From: Argyresthia goedartella
Lineage: Eukaryota; Arthropoda; Insecta; Lepidoptera; Argyresthiidae
Direction of reading: 5' to 3'
NCBI GenBank assembly: GCA_949825045.1
Contig: OX463824.1
Span: 28,118,001-28,182,000 of the forward strand
DNA length: 64,000 bases
The notes under the pieces were generated by a model that was not told where the DNA came from, searched no databases, and saw nothing but the letters and a program-made list of their open reading frames with translations. Below are positions 22,655 through 33,894 of the stretch, piece after piece. The first letter of the stretch is position 1. Each line of letters starts with the position of its first letter. Both the position numbers and the translations under genes were made by a program.

Positions 22655-23092
22655 TTGTCCCTGTAGCGCAAACTCATCGATATGTGCATCCTGCCCATCC
22701 CAACCTACGGCGCACAAACTTGGTCCTAGACCGAACATCAGAAGTCCAAGCTGGTTTGTCAGAGAGCGCAGCATCTTGGGAGTGAAACCCACAGACCGCA
22801 TCAGAAACACCATACTGCGCTCCAAAACTGGCGTTGCTGGTGTAGGCGTGGAAACCGCGAAACTCAAACGGAACTAGACCGGACACTTGAGTCAAATGCA
22901 CCCAGACAGATAGGCGAAGATAGTCACTGACTGGGTGCCTACAGACGGACGCCGGCGCAGGGGAAGGCCCAGAAGGAGATGGAGGGACGACCTAGATAGG
23001 TTCCAGATTGGGTCGGCCTGACGGCCGATAGGGATTTGTGGGTACGATCAAGGGAGGCCTTTGCCCAGCAGTGGGACACAGAATAGGCTATG
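22655..23092 (+). mobile_element. RTE-type LINE 3' end, copy 2
   Basis: Frames pieced together give ILPIPTYGAQTWS, ERSILGVKPTDRIRNTILRS, KIVTDWVPTDGRRRRGRPRR, WRDDLDRFQ and REAFAQQWDT, in the correct order for the C-terminus of RTE-clade ORF2. At least two stops and two frame changes: a dead 5'-truncated copy. The 3' end GCCTTTGCCCAGCAGTGGGA is shared with the relics at 23100 and 50930. It sits between two CTCGAG-rich tracts. Confidence 0.85.
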
Positions 23093-23225
23093 TAAAATAT
23101 AAATAGCCTATTGGGTGTCCCACTGCTGGGCACAGGCCTCAACGTTTCGAGCCCACACATCTCTTGTCGCCGCTATAGTGGCCCACTCTGGCTGGAACTT
23201 GTCGGCTAAATATCCAACTAAATAT
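23093..23225 (-). mobile_element. RTE-type LINE 3' end, second family, tail to tail with previous
   Basis: On the minus strand the translation contains DKFQPEWATIAATRDVWARN and EACAQQWDTQ, ending in the same CCCAGCAGTGGGACAC motif. Together with 23056-23092 it forms an inverted pair with a spacer of about a dozen bases. Confidence 0.8.
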
Positions 23226-24877
23226 CTATAATAAATGTGACTGACTGACGAGTGAGCGATCGGCCAGCTTGCGGTCTATATTCCCCCCACCCCTACCCCG
23301 CCGGGATAGCTTCTGGATAGCGTAACGTGTGCTATTTTTTATTAAATTTTCAGTGGTAATTTATTTCTCGAGCCCTCGAATTCTCGATGATTTTTTTCCC
23401 CCGCCTCGACAAGGACTAGATTTCTCGAGTTTTCTCTCGGGTCTCGAGAGTCCCGAGCGAGAACCCTATGTGACTCACTGTGCTGGCATGTCGCGCGATA
23501 CTCTCACTGGCCACAATGCATATTTCGGATGCTAAAACGACAACTCAATATTATCTGTTATTCTGTTACCGCACCAGAGCCTCCTTTCGAGCAGCAGTCG
23601 CCGAATGGGATTATATTTGAACAGTGAGAGTGCAGGAGAAGCGACACCTAGTTATTACGCTCCTTCAAATAGCTCTAGTCTCGACCGGGGCTCGAACTGG
23701 AACTGATGAGCAATCGTGCAGCTATGTGCATCCGATGCCTACATTAACAGTTTAGTGATGTTATTGATGTGTTGCATGTGTGATGTGACCTGCAGGATTC
23801 GTCATCGCACACATTAAGATAAGCAATTCAGCGCAGCGCATGATTCATTGCTCTGTTCGTGAGTCTCCACTATTGTAAGGGGGGGGCATCCTTCCATGGA
23901 ATTTGGATGTTGCCAGAGTTTCGTGGCTCTTCCCTGGTACCGGGGCAAAGCCGGAAGAACCGGGGACTAAATGACTGTTGGAGGTTGGCGTTCAGCTCTC
24001 CACACTCCTTGTTCTTCGCCAGGCGCATCCATTATTCTGCGATGGCCACTTCGATGTGGCGGATGATTCGCATTAGAAGTTAGCGAGACATGCTTCAGCC
24101 TGCTGATAGCCCAAGATCGGACCAGATGGAAGATCTGGAACCTAGCGAGGAGTGACAAGATAACATGATGATAAATCTGCTGTTACTACAGTTACGATAG
24201 CCTACAATGATGATGATGCATGATGTCAGCTTGATGCATGGTTTGTAATACATAGAATCAAACAGCACTAGTTTATTTGAGGTCATGAATACCCAGCTAC
24301 TACAAGTATACATAATAACATGATTATTTATGATTTAAAATGACTTTGCAAATGGATCAGCTAGATCAAAAGACCGCAATAACTTATACAATAATTTCTC
24401 TCAGCATTCCAATCCAAGAATGAGACTACGCAAATCATCAAACAAGCCAGCGAAACAATCAAAAGTCGAGTGCGTCAAACAACGTGCTAAAAACTCCCAC
24501 GCTGCGCTGGAGTAGAATAAACATATGATCTAGTTAGATCATGGTGCCAGCACGTTTTGTTGATTTTTTACTGCGCGCGCATGGGGGTCTGCGGGTAGGA
24601 CGCTGCTGGTAACTGGGTTGCATAGAACTTCTTACAAAGAATTCAAATGCAATGTCTGTAGGTAATACGGTGCAGCCCTAATTTGCGCTCACCTTTATGC
24701 GGCAAACCGGTATCGTATGTATGAGTCATACCATTGACTCATCAGCTCATACGCATAGAGTACTCGATCATTCGATCCCGAATTCTGAAGGCGTCAAACA
24801 AAACTTACTTTCCAACTAAACTAGCAGCTTGAAATCCGACAGCCGTTGTCTTATTTTCAAAGTAGTTATTTAATTTG
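23226..24877. other. 1.65 kb without a recognised gene
   Basis: Contains a second CTCGAG-rich tract (23345-23470) and, at 23860-24215, a moderately GC-rich stretch ending in ATGATGATGATG that has the look of an old LINE 3' end, but I cannot assign it. A 74-codon frame at 23859-24083 has no known motif. Confidence 0.4.
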
Positions 24878-25322
24878 TTTATCTACACACGTATCATAAA
24901 CCCTCTTTACTGCCTCCAAAAACCGCACGTTACGACCAGCATAATGATATACCACTTGGTGAAAACTCATTTCTTAACTTAATATTGACACGTATGACTA
25001 TAATGTATCAATTTTCGACAAATTATGACATGCCGCCCCTAGTTTGTCTGTGAAGTTGGTACTACTTAACAAGCTAAACAAGTGCAGACCAATTATCAAT
25101 GTAACAATGCCGGTCGAACATGCGGTTCCTGAACACATCAAAGAGAGCTTATGATATGTGTGTAGATAAACTAGTGTATGTAACTGTATAACATAATAAG
25201 TAGGCATTAAAACTCTCGAGTGATATTATTAATAATTATTATGAAACTCGCCTTCGGCTCGTTTCATGAACCCGCTTTCGTGTGTTTATGCCCTCCATTA
25301 TGTATCAGTCACATAAACTACT
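24878..25322 (+). mobile_element. HEL element, copy 4
   Basis: 5' end TTTATCTACACACGTATCAT, subterminal inverted GATATGTGTGTAGATAAACT at about 25150, tail ending CAGTCACATAAACTACT at 25322. An extra palindromic insert (GAAACTCGCCTTCGGCTCGT) sits inside the tail loop, as in copy 1. Confidence 0.7.
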
Positions 25323-25472
25323 GTAATGACTAGACGACTCTGGAATTCGTCAGTATCTTGCTTCAGCGATTAACGGTCGATGTACTTTTTCTTGCAACAA
25401 AAGTTCAAAAAGCTAAAAATATATATTTTAGAAATGCCATAGAAATAAATACGCTTGCAGCACCCTACACGT

Positions 25473-25729
25473 GACAACCCAATGGCCTAGTCGGCAGTCA
25501 CCCTGCCTACGAAGCCAAGGGTCCCGGGCTCGAGTCCCGGTGGGGGCAAATATTTGTGTGACGAGAACGGATGTATTGTTTATCTTTCTAAGTATCTTGT
25601 TTATCTATCTAAGTATAATATTTATCTATATAAGTATGTGTATCGTTGTCTAGTACCTACCCAAGATACAGGGAATCCTAGTTTGGGGCTAGTTCAATGT
25701 GTGTAACTAGTGTCCAAGTTATTATTATC
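25473..25729 (+). mobile_element. SINE1, copy 2
   Basis: Starts GACAACCCAATGGCCTAGTC, B box GGCTCGAGTCCCGG, body AGATACAGGGAATCCTAGTT, ends in a short ATTATTATT tail. Contains an internal duplication TTTATCTATCTAAGTAT-like near 25575-25620. Confidence 0.85.
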
Positions 25730-25754
25730 TCGTAATTACAACAGAAATTAACCG

Positions 25755-25894
25755 TGTTACAACAAAAAATATTGAACAGCGTGTAACCACAGAATCCTTA
25801 ATAGTACTAGTTTAACCACAAAACAAACGTCAAATCCCATACGTTTTTGTTTTTAAACAAGTGTTGAACAATAGTTTATTATTTTGTCGTAAGG
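25755..25894. mobile_element. MITE family M-CACA, copy 4
   Basis: Left end GTTACAACAAAAAATATTGA, internal AACCACAAAACAAACGTCAA, right end ATTATTTTGTCGTAAGGCC. Ends carry single substitutions relative to other copies. Confidence 0.75.
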
Positions 25895-26084
25895 CCATAA
25901 TCGTTTAAGGTAAGGTTAGGTTACGAATGAATTGGCTGAATGGTCGAAAGACTTTGGCCTGCTCAGACGGCTGAAGAATCAAGGTTATTAAAAACAAACC
26001 TAAAAAAAAGCGTTTGTTTTTGTACGTACTGTTTCGTATTTGAACAAAAAACAAAACTACTTGAATTAACGTAACAACAATATA

Positions 26085-26346
26085 ACGTCCCATACGGGGC
26101 ATATCTGTGCCCACTTTTAGCCAGCGATTCAATACTCCATTTTGCGTGACAGGGGCTAGCCCATTGCCACAGCTATGGAGTAATGGAGGTTTCCTCACGA
26201 TGTTTCCCATCACCGTTAGAACGTCCGTATAAAGTACTTATGATAAATTACTTATCTCATTGGTACATACATGGTCAGCACCGGATTTGTACCCGCATCT
26301 CCTGCGTGAGAAGCGAGCTCGAAACCACTAGACCACGGAGCTCTCC
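26085..26346 (-). mobile_element. SINE2a, copy 2
   Basis: On the minus strand: GAGAGCTCCGTGGTCTAGTG head, ATGCGGGTACAAATCC in place of box B, then AATTTATCATAAGTACTTTA and the body to GGGGCATATCTGTGCCC-type sequence. Matches 1590-1855. Confidence 0.75.
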
Positions 26347-26689
26347 TGCCTTAATTCATTAAAATAGAATTAATTAATTTATCAAATAACTTTTCTCTGT
26401 CTAATTAAGGTTCTTTATTACGTCTTTATTTTTAAAATAATCTGCTGTGTTAAAAAGCGTTCTAAAATCAATTCGCCCATAAAAAGCCTTCAACTGTGAG
26501 TCCCGTCACATATTCTATAATTTTTACACATAAAAAAAATCATAACCTCGCCAAGTGGTTTTACTTCAAAAATTTAATAAATATTTCGATGATGTATTAT
26601 GAATTGGCGGTGAAACTTTAATAAATATGTTTTTATATAAAAAGCTCAAACGAACCTTGAAAGATGTCGCATGGCTAACACAGTCTTAT
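26347..26689. other. no gene recognised
   Basis: AT-rich spacer downstream (in LINE orientation) of the poly(A) of the Jockey element. Confidence 0.4.
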
Positions 26690-26928
26690 AATTTATTTTT
26701 TTTTTTTTTATTTTTATTTTTTTTTTCATTTTATTGCAATAAATTACAGTATAGTATGATGTTTACAAAAAATGTGGTACAAGTGTAATTTTACCGATAA
26801 TGGCATAGCAATTTGATAATTTAGAATTAGTATAATAGATAATAATAACATTAGGTACATTATTTCATAGCTCATTAAATAATAAATCAGTAAAATTTCA
26901 GCATTAGATCAATAATCAGTATTGAAAA

Positions 26929-27728
26929 CTATTTACAATTTTCATAATATTCGTTCAGATTGTATGGGCACATAACAAGTAGATATTCCTTTAATACCTT
27001 GAGGAATCGATCACCAGGGAGAAGCTTGATATTTTTTGGTAATTTATTGTATACAGAAACTGCTGCATGGCTAGTACTTTTACTGTGAGATGTCGTTCTA
27101 CAGAACTTATCTTCGAGATGATGCCTGAAGCGTTCTTTTAACCTACCACACTTACGTTCAGCGCTGATTGGAAATTTCTCTGGAAGATGCCTAACTAATT
27201 TGCACAATTCAATTATGTAGAGCGCTGTAACCGTGTGGATTTTTAGTTTCCAAAACAGATCGCGACAAGACACTCTGTTTGATTTGACTCCGCTTAAAAT
27301 TCGAACACACCTCTTCTGTAAAATGAAAATTTTGTCTAACTCAACACTTCCTCCCCACAGCGCCAAGCCATAAAGAAGTCTGGAGTGAAAGTAGGCATAA
27401 TATGCCTGTAATGATGCATGTGTCGTTGTAATTTTCGACAAGCATCTTAATGCATAGCTAAAACTACTTAGTTTCCCCGCAAGGACCTCAATGTGCTTCT
27501 TCCAGTTCATATGTTCATCTGCATAAATTCCCAGAAATCTCGCGTGGTCTACTAGTGAAATTTTAGTATTATCCATTGTGAGATCAAGATCCAAACGTGA
27601 AGTGTTGTAGTTTCGGAAATGTATCATTTTGGTTTTACTTGCATTTGTTTTTAGTCCTACAGACCGTAACCATTCAACAAGGGTATAAATAGTATCTGAT
27701 ATTTCATCTGATAACTGTGTTACATTTC
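26929..27728 (-). pseudogene. LINE ORF2, C-terminal continuation after frameshift
   Basis: Reads on from the reverse transcriptase in a different frame, starting before the nominal Met at 27627 with LSDEISDTIYTLVEWLRSVG, then LKTNASKTKMIHFRN, FLGIYADEHMNWKKHI, AYFHSRLLYGLALWG and LQKRCVRILSGVKS, and ending YLLVMCPYNLNEYYENCK. These are the thumb and C-terminal conserved blocks of Jockey/CR1-group enzymes, in order and without further stops. Length (about 265 residues) fits the expected remainder of ORF2. The two pieces together make one enzyme interrupted by one clear frameshift. Confidence 0.88.
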
Positions 27729-29507
27729 TTCTTTCGAATTTGAAAAAAACGATATATCATCTGCGAACATTGTTAGTTTTTTATTAACGAGCTCAGGTAA
27801 ATGATTTACGTACAGTAAAAATAATAACGGCCCCAAAACACTACCCTGCGGCACTCCTTTCCTGGTTTCTGTGCTTCGAGATTCTGTAATTGACAGTGTT
27901 TTAGTCCGAGAATCGACCAAGGGAAGTATCACACTTTGTTTTCGATTGGTCAGATAAGATTTCAGCCAGTTTAAACAATTTCCCCGAATACCGTAACGAA
28001 TGAGAATAGCTGCCAGGACTTGATGATCCACATAGTCAAATGCTTTGGACATATCTAATAAAACCGTTACAACATTTGATTTACTATTAAGAGAGTCCGC
28101 CACAAAGTCCATCATGTCAAATACCGCATCTACCGTACACTTTCCCGGTTGAAAACCGAATTGGCTTTTGGACACTATGTTAAACTTAAACAAAAAATTT
28201 GATAATCTAATTGAGTAAAATTTTTCAATTTTTTTTGATAATACTGGCAACAGGGCTATAGGGCGATAATTGTGAACATCCATTCTACTATCACTTTTGT
28301 GTAAAGGTTTAATGTGAGCTTTTTTTAGTCTTTCTGGAAATTTTCCTGTGGCTATTGACAGATTGACCAGATGGACAAGAGCATCAGCTATAACATCGAT
28401 AACATCTTTAATAATAGTAATTGGTAAACCGTCATAACCGCAAGACCTTTTATTATTTAAGTTTGATACAAGCTTTAGGAGTTCCTGTCTAGATATGGGA
28501 GTGATGAACATAGAGTTTTCATGAAAACTGGGGAGTTTAATATTATTAAATTCATTTTCACCACGATTAGAACTATTTGTGGTAAAGTAGGAATTGAACA
28601 AGTTAGGAGCCTCCAACTCATTTTCGACAATTTTGACACCATCGGTAAGTCCTACAAAACTCTCAATTTGTTTAGATGTTTGCCCCTTGACTGTTTCATT
28701 CACTATACTCCAGATAGTCTTAATCTTATTTTTGGAGTTCGTTATGATACATTCATTATTTTTCTTTTTTGCATATGCTACAACTTTGTGCAAAATCGAA
28801 CAGTATTTTTTATAGTGTTGAGACCGTGAGGACTTCTCTTTCGAATGCTTAAGCTCAATAAAAAGGTCGCGTTTTATTTCGCAGGATTTCATTATACCCG
28901 GTGTGATCCATTTTGGTTTAGAACATTTTTTATTAACTTGTACTTTTTTCAACGGGCAGAACCTATCAAATGCACTTAGAAGCACATCATGAAATATATT
29001 GAAAGATTGATTCATATTAAAATTCGTGCATACCGGATCCCAATTTACACTGCTGAAGAAATATTTTAACTCTTCTCTATTTGATTTATTTACATCTCTT
29101 ACGTGTTTAAGAACACCATCAGTCTGTGATTTAATTAGGACGATGTCCCATGTAGCATATTGAAGGCAATGATCAGATAGAACTAGATCAATCACGTTAA
29201 CATTGCGTAAATTTGTATTTGAAATTATATTATCAATGCAGGTACTGCTATGCTCTGTGATACGTGTGGGCTCTTGAACGAAAGGTTTGGCACCAAATGA
29301 ATTTAGGAGACATAATAATTCGCTAGTTTCCCTTCCATTAACCAATAAGTTAACGTTAAAATCTCCACACAGAAGAAAGTTTCTTTCCATTTTATTATTT
29401 AAGTGATTTAAGATATTTTCAAGGTTATCGATAAAATTATCATTATTAATTGTTTTAGGCCTATATGCACAAACTATGTAGGAACCAAATATATTAATTT
29501 GTTATTT
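27720..29507 (-). pseudogene. LINE ORF2, endonuclease C-terminal half plus reverse transcriptase
   Basis: The frame is open from about 29507, upstream of the first Met codon at 29390. It begins INIFGSYIVCAYRPK (endonuclease strand before the catalytic loop), then LLCGDFN (residues 7-12 counting from the Met) and LSDHC (about 71-75), the conserved Asp-His end of the AP-like endonuclease. The reverse transcriptase follows: NYRPIALLPV near 377, motif A LLDMSKAFDYVDH near 445, motif B GVPQGSVLGP near 512, motif C FADD at 542-545. The catalytic aspartates are therefore all present. Twelve codons after FADD the frame ends in a stop that disappears in the neighbouring frame, pointing to an indel at about 27720-27730. 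Upstream of 29507, a possible continuation in another frame (EALYVRNN) suggests a further break. Role when intact: target-primed reverse transcription. Confidence 0.88.
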
Positions 29508-29604
29508 CTGACATAAAGTGCTTCTGTTAGATAGTTTTAGTTTGATGTATTAACTATAACTGAGCGTTAGTAACGGGTAGCCATAGGTACTTTTTGACCC
29601 AATT

Positions 29605-29945
29605 GCATATGGCTTGTGTTTAAACGATTACCAAAAACGCACCTATTTTACTACGAATACATTCGAAATTACTGCCAGAATGGATAAATGTCCACCAAAT
29701 TGTGTTTGGATAAATTATCACCAAACTTGTTTTTATGTTTTGTGTACTATGTTTTAAGTATTTTTTGTTGTCCTTACATGTTCAACCTAACACGAAGGAT
29801 AAAGGGGGCTTCACTTCGCTCACCCCCTTTACCCTTCACCTAAGCTACCGCAGTATTTTGCACTGATATTTTTTGCAACTTTTGGTGTTTATTTATCCAT
29901 TTTGGGTAGGAAAAAAATATTTTGGTGATCATTATATTTGTTGCC
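29605..29945 (+). repeat. PalG element, copy 4 (full length)
   Basis: Starts near GTGTTTAAACGATTACCAAA, includes CGCACCTATTTTACTAC, GTCCACCAAATTGTGTTTGG, ATGTTCAACCTAACACGAAG, the core AAAGGGGGCTTCACTTCGCT plus CACCCCCTTT, TACCGCAGTATTTTGC and finishes TTTTGGTGATCATTATATTT GTTGCC. Same extent as 48797 and 51579. Confidence 0.8.
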
Positions 29946-30022
29946 ATTGCATTTTAGGATTATCTACATAAGTTGTAACCCATTTAGATCTCAATTCTTT
30001 TGTCGGTGAAGTATCTCGAAGT

Positions 30023-31039
30023 TTGAAGAAAAAGCATTTGACAGTGTGCCACGAGGAGCTAGAAAAGATTGGATGCACGGAAAAGTTTGTAAGACTTCTC
30101 AGACTCCTTCACGACGACATGCACTGCTGCGTCGCCGTAGACGGTGAACAGTCAGACGTCTTCCCCTTTACCTGTGGAGTGAAGCAAGGGTGTGTCCTAG
30201 CACCCACACTGTTCGCCTTATACTTTGCAATGGTGGTCAAGGAGGTCTTACATACAGTTTCCGAAGGAGTCCGCATCCGCTTTCGCACAGACGGTGGTCT
30301 TTTTAATGACCTTGATGCCGAGATCAACAGCAGAATAGGTGCTGCAGCTGCGGCATTTGGAAAGATGTGTTCCAAGGTCTTCTGCTCACATGACCTTAAG
30401 CTGGCTACCAAAATATCAGTATACATGGCAATTGTGCTGCTAAATCTCATATACTCCTCTGAATCGTGGTGTGTGTATCGCCGCCACATACGCACTCTGG
30501 ATCTTTTCTACCTTAAATGCCTTCGATCCATTATGAAAATCAAATGGTCCGACCGTGTGCGTAATACGGAAGTTCTGCGACGAGCCAATGTTGGTGGCAT
30601 TGAAGCCTACTGAATGCGTCGGCAGCTTCGATGGTGTGGTCACGTATCACGTATGAAGGAGGAGAGAGTGGCGAAGCGCATCTTTTATTCTGAACTGGAG
30701 GAGGGCAAGCGAAAACATGGCGGGCAGCTTCTCCGATACAAAGATGTTCAGAAGCAACACATGAGAAGATGCAACATAGAGCCCTCTCAATGGGAAGGTT
30801 TGGCAGCACAACGCCCAGAATGGTGCAGGATTGTGAAGAGGCAAGTACGCGAGTTCGAGGATCAGCGTAAAGCTTACCTTGATATGAAACGCGACCTGTT
30901 GAAAGCCCGTCCACCTGCTGCCATTACCTACAACTACGCGGGTGGCGTACTTACGTGCCCCCAGTGTGCAAGGAGTTTCGCTGCGAAGATCGGCTACATA
31001 AGCCATGTTCGGGCGTACGCGCGCGAAACCGACTAGGAG
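30023..31039 (+). pseudogene. LINE reverse transcriptase relic with deleted motif C and C2H2-like end
   Basis: Just upstream, another frame contains KAFDSVPR (motif A, about 30030-30055); then [20 protein letters not shown] and motif [18 protein letters not shown] follow. The YADD-bearing segment expected after FRTDGGLFN is missing; the frame jumps to [20 protein letters not shown] at about 30308, so a deletion removed the catalytic motif C. Downstream are [37 protein letters not shown], an in-frame stop at 30611-30613, then [25 protein letters not shown] and a terminal [17 protein letters not shown] resembling half of a C2H2 finger. This architecture is common in invertebrate LINE-derived proteins. 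Inactive. A short piece of the same C-terminus is at 7085-7205. Confidence 0.85.
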
Positions 31040-31090
31040 TAGAAGTGGTCGTCATGAACGAAATCGGCATCATCATCTCGAAGTTTGATT

Positions 31091-31791
31091 TTTTCACACC
31101 TTTCATTCGGAAAAGTAAGTTTTGCTCCACAACGAGAGGGGGCAAATTGCTGCTTTTTAATTTATTCATTGGCATGTAGCATTTACGCAATGTGCCAATT
31201 GAACACAGATGTTAATAAAATAATCGATAGTAATTTCATCGCAATCGATTAAAAACGAACATATTTCAAGTTTTAACTTTAACAACGTCATATGAAAATT
31301 TCGTGATATTTAAAAAATATCATAATAAATTATATGTTTTGTTGAAATCAAAACTAGCGATGACTGTTATTGTGATATAATGAATATTGATAGCCGATAC
31401 CATTTTAATATTCGATTCGATTATTTTTACACGTTAGCAAAAGTAGCACAGGAATATTTTATCTGTGGTGACCTTTCCCTAATCCTTCACAATCCGCCAT
31501 TAAAAAAAAAGTTTTCGTTGTTTGATTTGATTACTGTAAAAGTGGTAAAAGTATAATTGAAAATATAGTTATTTTATTATTTTTAGAGCATTTTATTTCA
31601 ATTTTCCTCATAGTCGGTGTGACAAGTTGTATGTATCACTCAGGAGCAAAATTATTTTCGTCATGGGCGTTAACGCTTAAATCCTTCGTTACGCTCAGGA
31701 TTCTATCGTAGAATCCTTCGCTTCACTCTGGATTCAATTTACCGCCCTCGCCGTATATATCATTTTGCTCCCTTAACACACAAATAACTAC
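31091..31791. mobile_element. D700 element, copy 2
   Basis: Collinear with 17721-18412: TTTTCACACCTTTCATTCGG, GGCATGTAGCATTTACGCAA, CATGGGCGTTAACGCT, ACCGCCCTCGCCGTATATAT. Contains a short internal duplication of ATCCTTCGTTACGCTCAGGA-like sequence. Lies immediately downstream of the reverse transcriptase relic. Confidence 0.7.
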
Positions 31792-31799
31792 ACATCTCT

Positions 31800-32221
31800 A
31801 GCCGAACCATTTCATTTCATTTCATTTTATTGCGATAAATTACAGTATTTGTTACAGATCTTAAGTAATATAATATAATGTGCTAATGTAATTTTACCAA
31901 TGGCGGCATGGCAATTTAATAATCATAATTATCAATAGAATTAAATTAGATTAAGTAAATTAGATTAACATTAGAGAAAATTAGATAATAGTATTTTCCG
32001 CTTGGAAAAACAAAAAAATACATAATCATAAATAATTCCATAAAAACATTATTTTATTGGATTAGAATTGAATTGAATTGTTATTTTGAGTTAATATTTA
32101 TGTCGCTAGTCAAAAGTAAATACCTACTTTCTAAGACAATAATTTGCCGTATTCATAAAACTCAGTCAACGTATAAGGACACATAAGCAGTAAGTACTGC
32201 TTCATTTCCTTTATCAATCCA
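31800..32221 (-). mobile_element. 3' end of the Jockey LINE family seen at 26690-29550
   Basis: ATTTTATTGCGATAAATTAC, TAATTTTACCAATGGCGGCA and AGGACACATAAGCAGTAAGT parallel 26735-26990. 5'-truncated to little more than the 3'UTR; a CATTT-rich tail marks its 3' end. Confidence 0.78.
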
Positions 32222-32295
32222 CTCTGGCAGGAATTTATCCAGGTCATTCCTTCATCTCCTTCTGGGCCTGCCCCTTAGCCGGTGTCCATTTGAAG
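32222..32295 (-). mobile_element. RTE-type LINE fragment
   Basis: On minus: GGGCAGGCCCAGAAGGAGAT and ATAAATTCCTGCCAGAGTGG, matching the GRPRRRW-DDLD-F region of the copies at 22950 and 23200. Abuts the Jockey fragment. Confidence 0.65.
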
Positions 32296-33894
32296 GCATT
32301 CATTCAGTGGCTCATTTTGGCCATATCTCGAAGTTGACTCCCATTATTACAGTAATGAGATTTTTTTACACATCTATCATTATTACGTCTCATTTTCAAT
32401 TTGGGTTGGACATGGTCACGTGGTACATCGCTGATAGAAATGTACAACTGTACATTAGTTGGTCGGTTCCACATTGTGACCTGACGCTGTCGTGGGAACC
32501 CGATTGATTTTGACGTAGAGTTGGGAACCAAATTCAGGTTTTGAGGTATCTTCAACTCGAAGAAATGACGATTGTTGACGCTCGACGTCACTGCGTAGGT
32601 AGTTAAATGTGAAGTATATTGTTTGAATTACTATGGCTTGGATGCACAACCTTGTTGGTTGTGCTCAAGAACACTTAAAATCATGGTTGTACTGTCCGCG
32701 CCAGTACGACATTTAAGCGGCACTTTTTCTGAGCAGCATTCTGTCAATGAAAGAAACGGATTGACCCCTTTCTTACATACAAGAAAACATGTCAATCCCT
32801 TCGGTTAATTTACAAATTTGGCACATATCATTTGTATACGGTTTTATGACCTACTAAAGCAATTCATAGTGACGGCATACCATTAGCAGTAACTGCCGAA
32901 AGTAATAAATGACTTGAATAATCTACAAATAATAGCAGTGCGTAACTTACGAACCAACCCACATAGGTTGCATATTATGTCCTATTCATGTAGGAGTGTC
33001 AACGACCTATGGCCGGCTTTGGCGCAATTGATGTCAATAGAAATACAATTGCTATTGACAAGAGTTTATCGGAGTGATATGATAACACTCCGCCGCTGTT
33101 ATTCAATTGTAGGTCGAGTACTACTACTTTCAGGCACTTGTAGTAGAGATAAAAGTACACGCTTTAATGTGTTGCACCATATCTATCAGATATGCACTGC
33201 CATTGCGCTGAAAACCTACTGCTGTAAATAATAAAGAATTGAGAGCATATTGATGACGAAACGGGAATTGGTTTAACCTACGCAAGCCAGGAGTGCCAGC
33301 AGAACTAAGAAACTAATTTTGTTTTTGTCTGTGGGTATGTTAAGTTTTAGCGTCGAAGACCTAGTTATTATTCTCCTAAACATATATGTATAGTTTGGTA
33401 AGCCGGATTGAATAATATATCTACTGGAGAAAGTGGAATTGCATCAACATTTTATAAAAGTTATCCTCCGGTCTGTACGATTTCCAATATTGAAGAAATA
33501 AATCCCGCTGCATTTCAGCGCAATCGTTTCGAATCCGCTGCAAAATAAAGTTTTCTTGATTCTTGCAGTGTATAAAATCTTTTACCCAACGAAAGATCGA
33601 CAAAATAAATCGTAGAAATGGTCGAATGGTTTTATAGGTATTTAAGAGTCGTTCGTTGACTTATCAGTTTTCTTGCGAATGGCTTTCTCGGGAAGGTGGC
33701 GTTCTCGGATCGTCTGTCGGACTTAAGCAATAATGTGTCCAGTTCGAATGGAAAGCTTTTATGAGTTTAAAAGCAGAACTGCAGACATAAACTCTTACAA
33801 GCTCTCAACTTAATGGACTGGGATGAAAAGTAAACGTGATCAGCAGAGACTGATTCATACAAGCACAACACATACCCTACTAATGCGAAGAGTC
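32296..33894. other. 1.6 kb without a recognised gene
   Basis: The longest frames are 95 (minus, 32304-32591) and 105 codons (plus, 32914-33231), both without motifs. A 60-codon minus frame at 33421-33603 (FRWVKDFIHCKNQENFILQR) looks more protein-like than most, but I cannot name it and see no splice context. Confidence 0.4.

Larger units (their letters stand above)
26690..29550 (-). mobile_element. Jockey-clade LINE, 5'-truncated, 2.9 kb, nearly continuous ORF2
   Basis: Minus-strand element ending in a poly(A) tail (T-rich run at about 26697-26727 on plus), a roughly 200-bp 3'UTR, and an ORF2 split by one clear frameshift. The remaining endonuclease part begins near 29540, so the N-terminal half of the endonuclease and any ORF1 are lost. 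The same 3'UTR and C-terminus occur at 31800-32221. Directly upstream (29605) is a PalG element. It is by far the best-preserved transposon here, so it is probably among the youngest insertions. No target-site duplication was resolved by eye. Confidence 0.9.

Noticed and set aside
24041..24215. Host exon around the GATGATGATG run
   Set aside because: Several stops in all frames, no splice sites with coding on both sides; more like an old LINE end, which I could not assign.
28521..28829. 102-aa plus-strand ORF
   Set aside because: Antisense of the Jockey reverse transcriptase.
30109..30495. 128-aa minus-strand protein (and the minus frames at 30540-31006)
   Set aside because: They are antisense shadows of the reverse transcriptase relic on plus.
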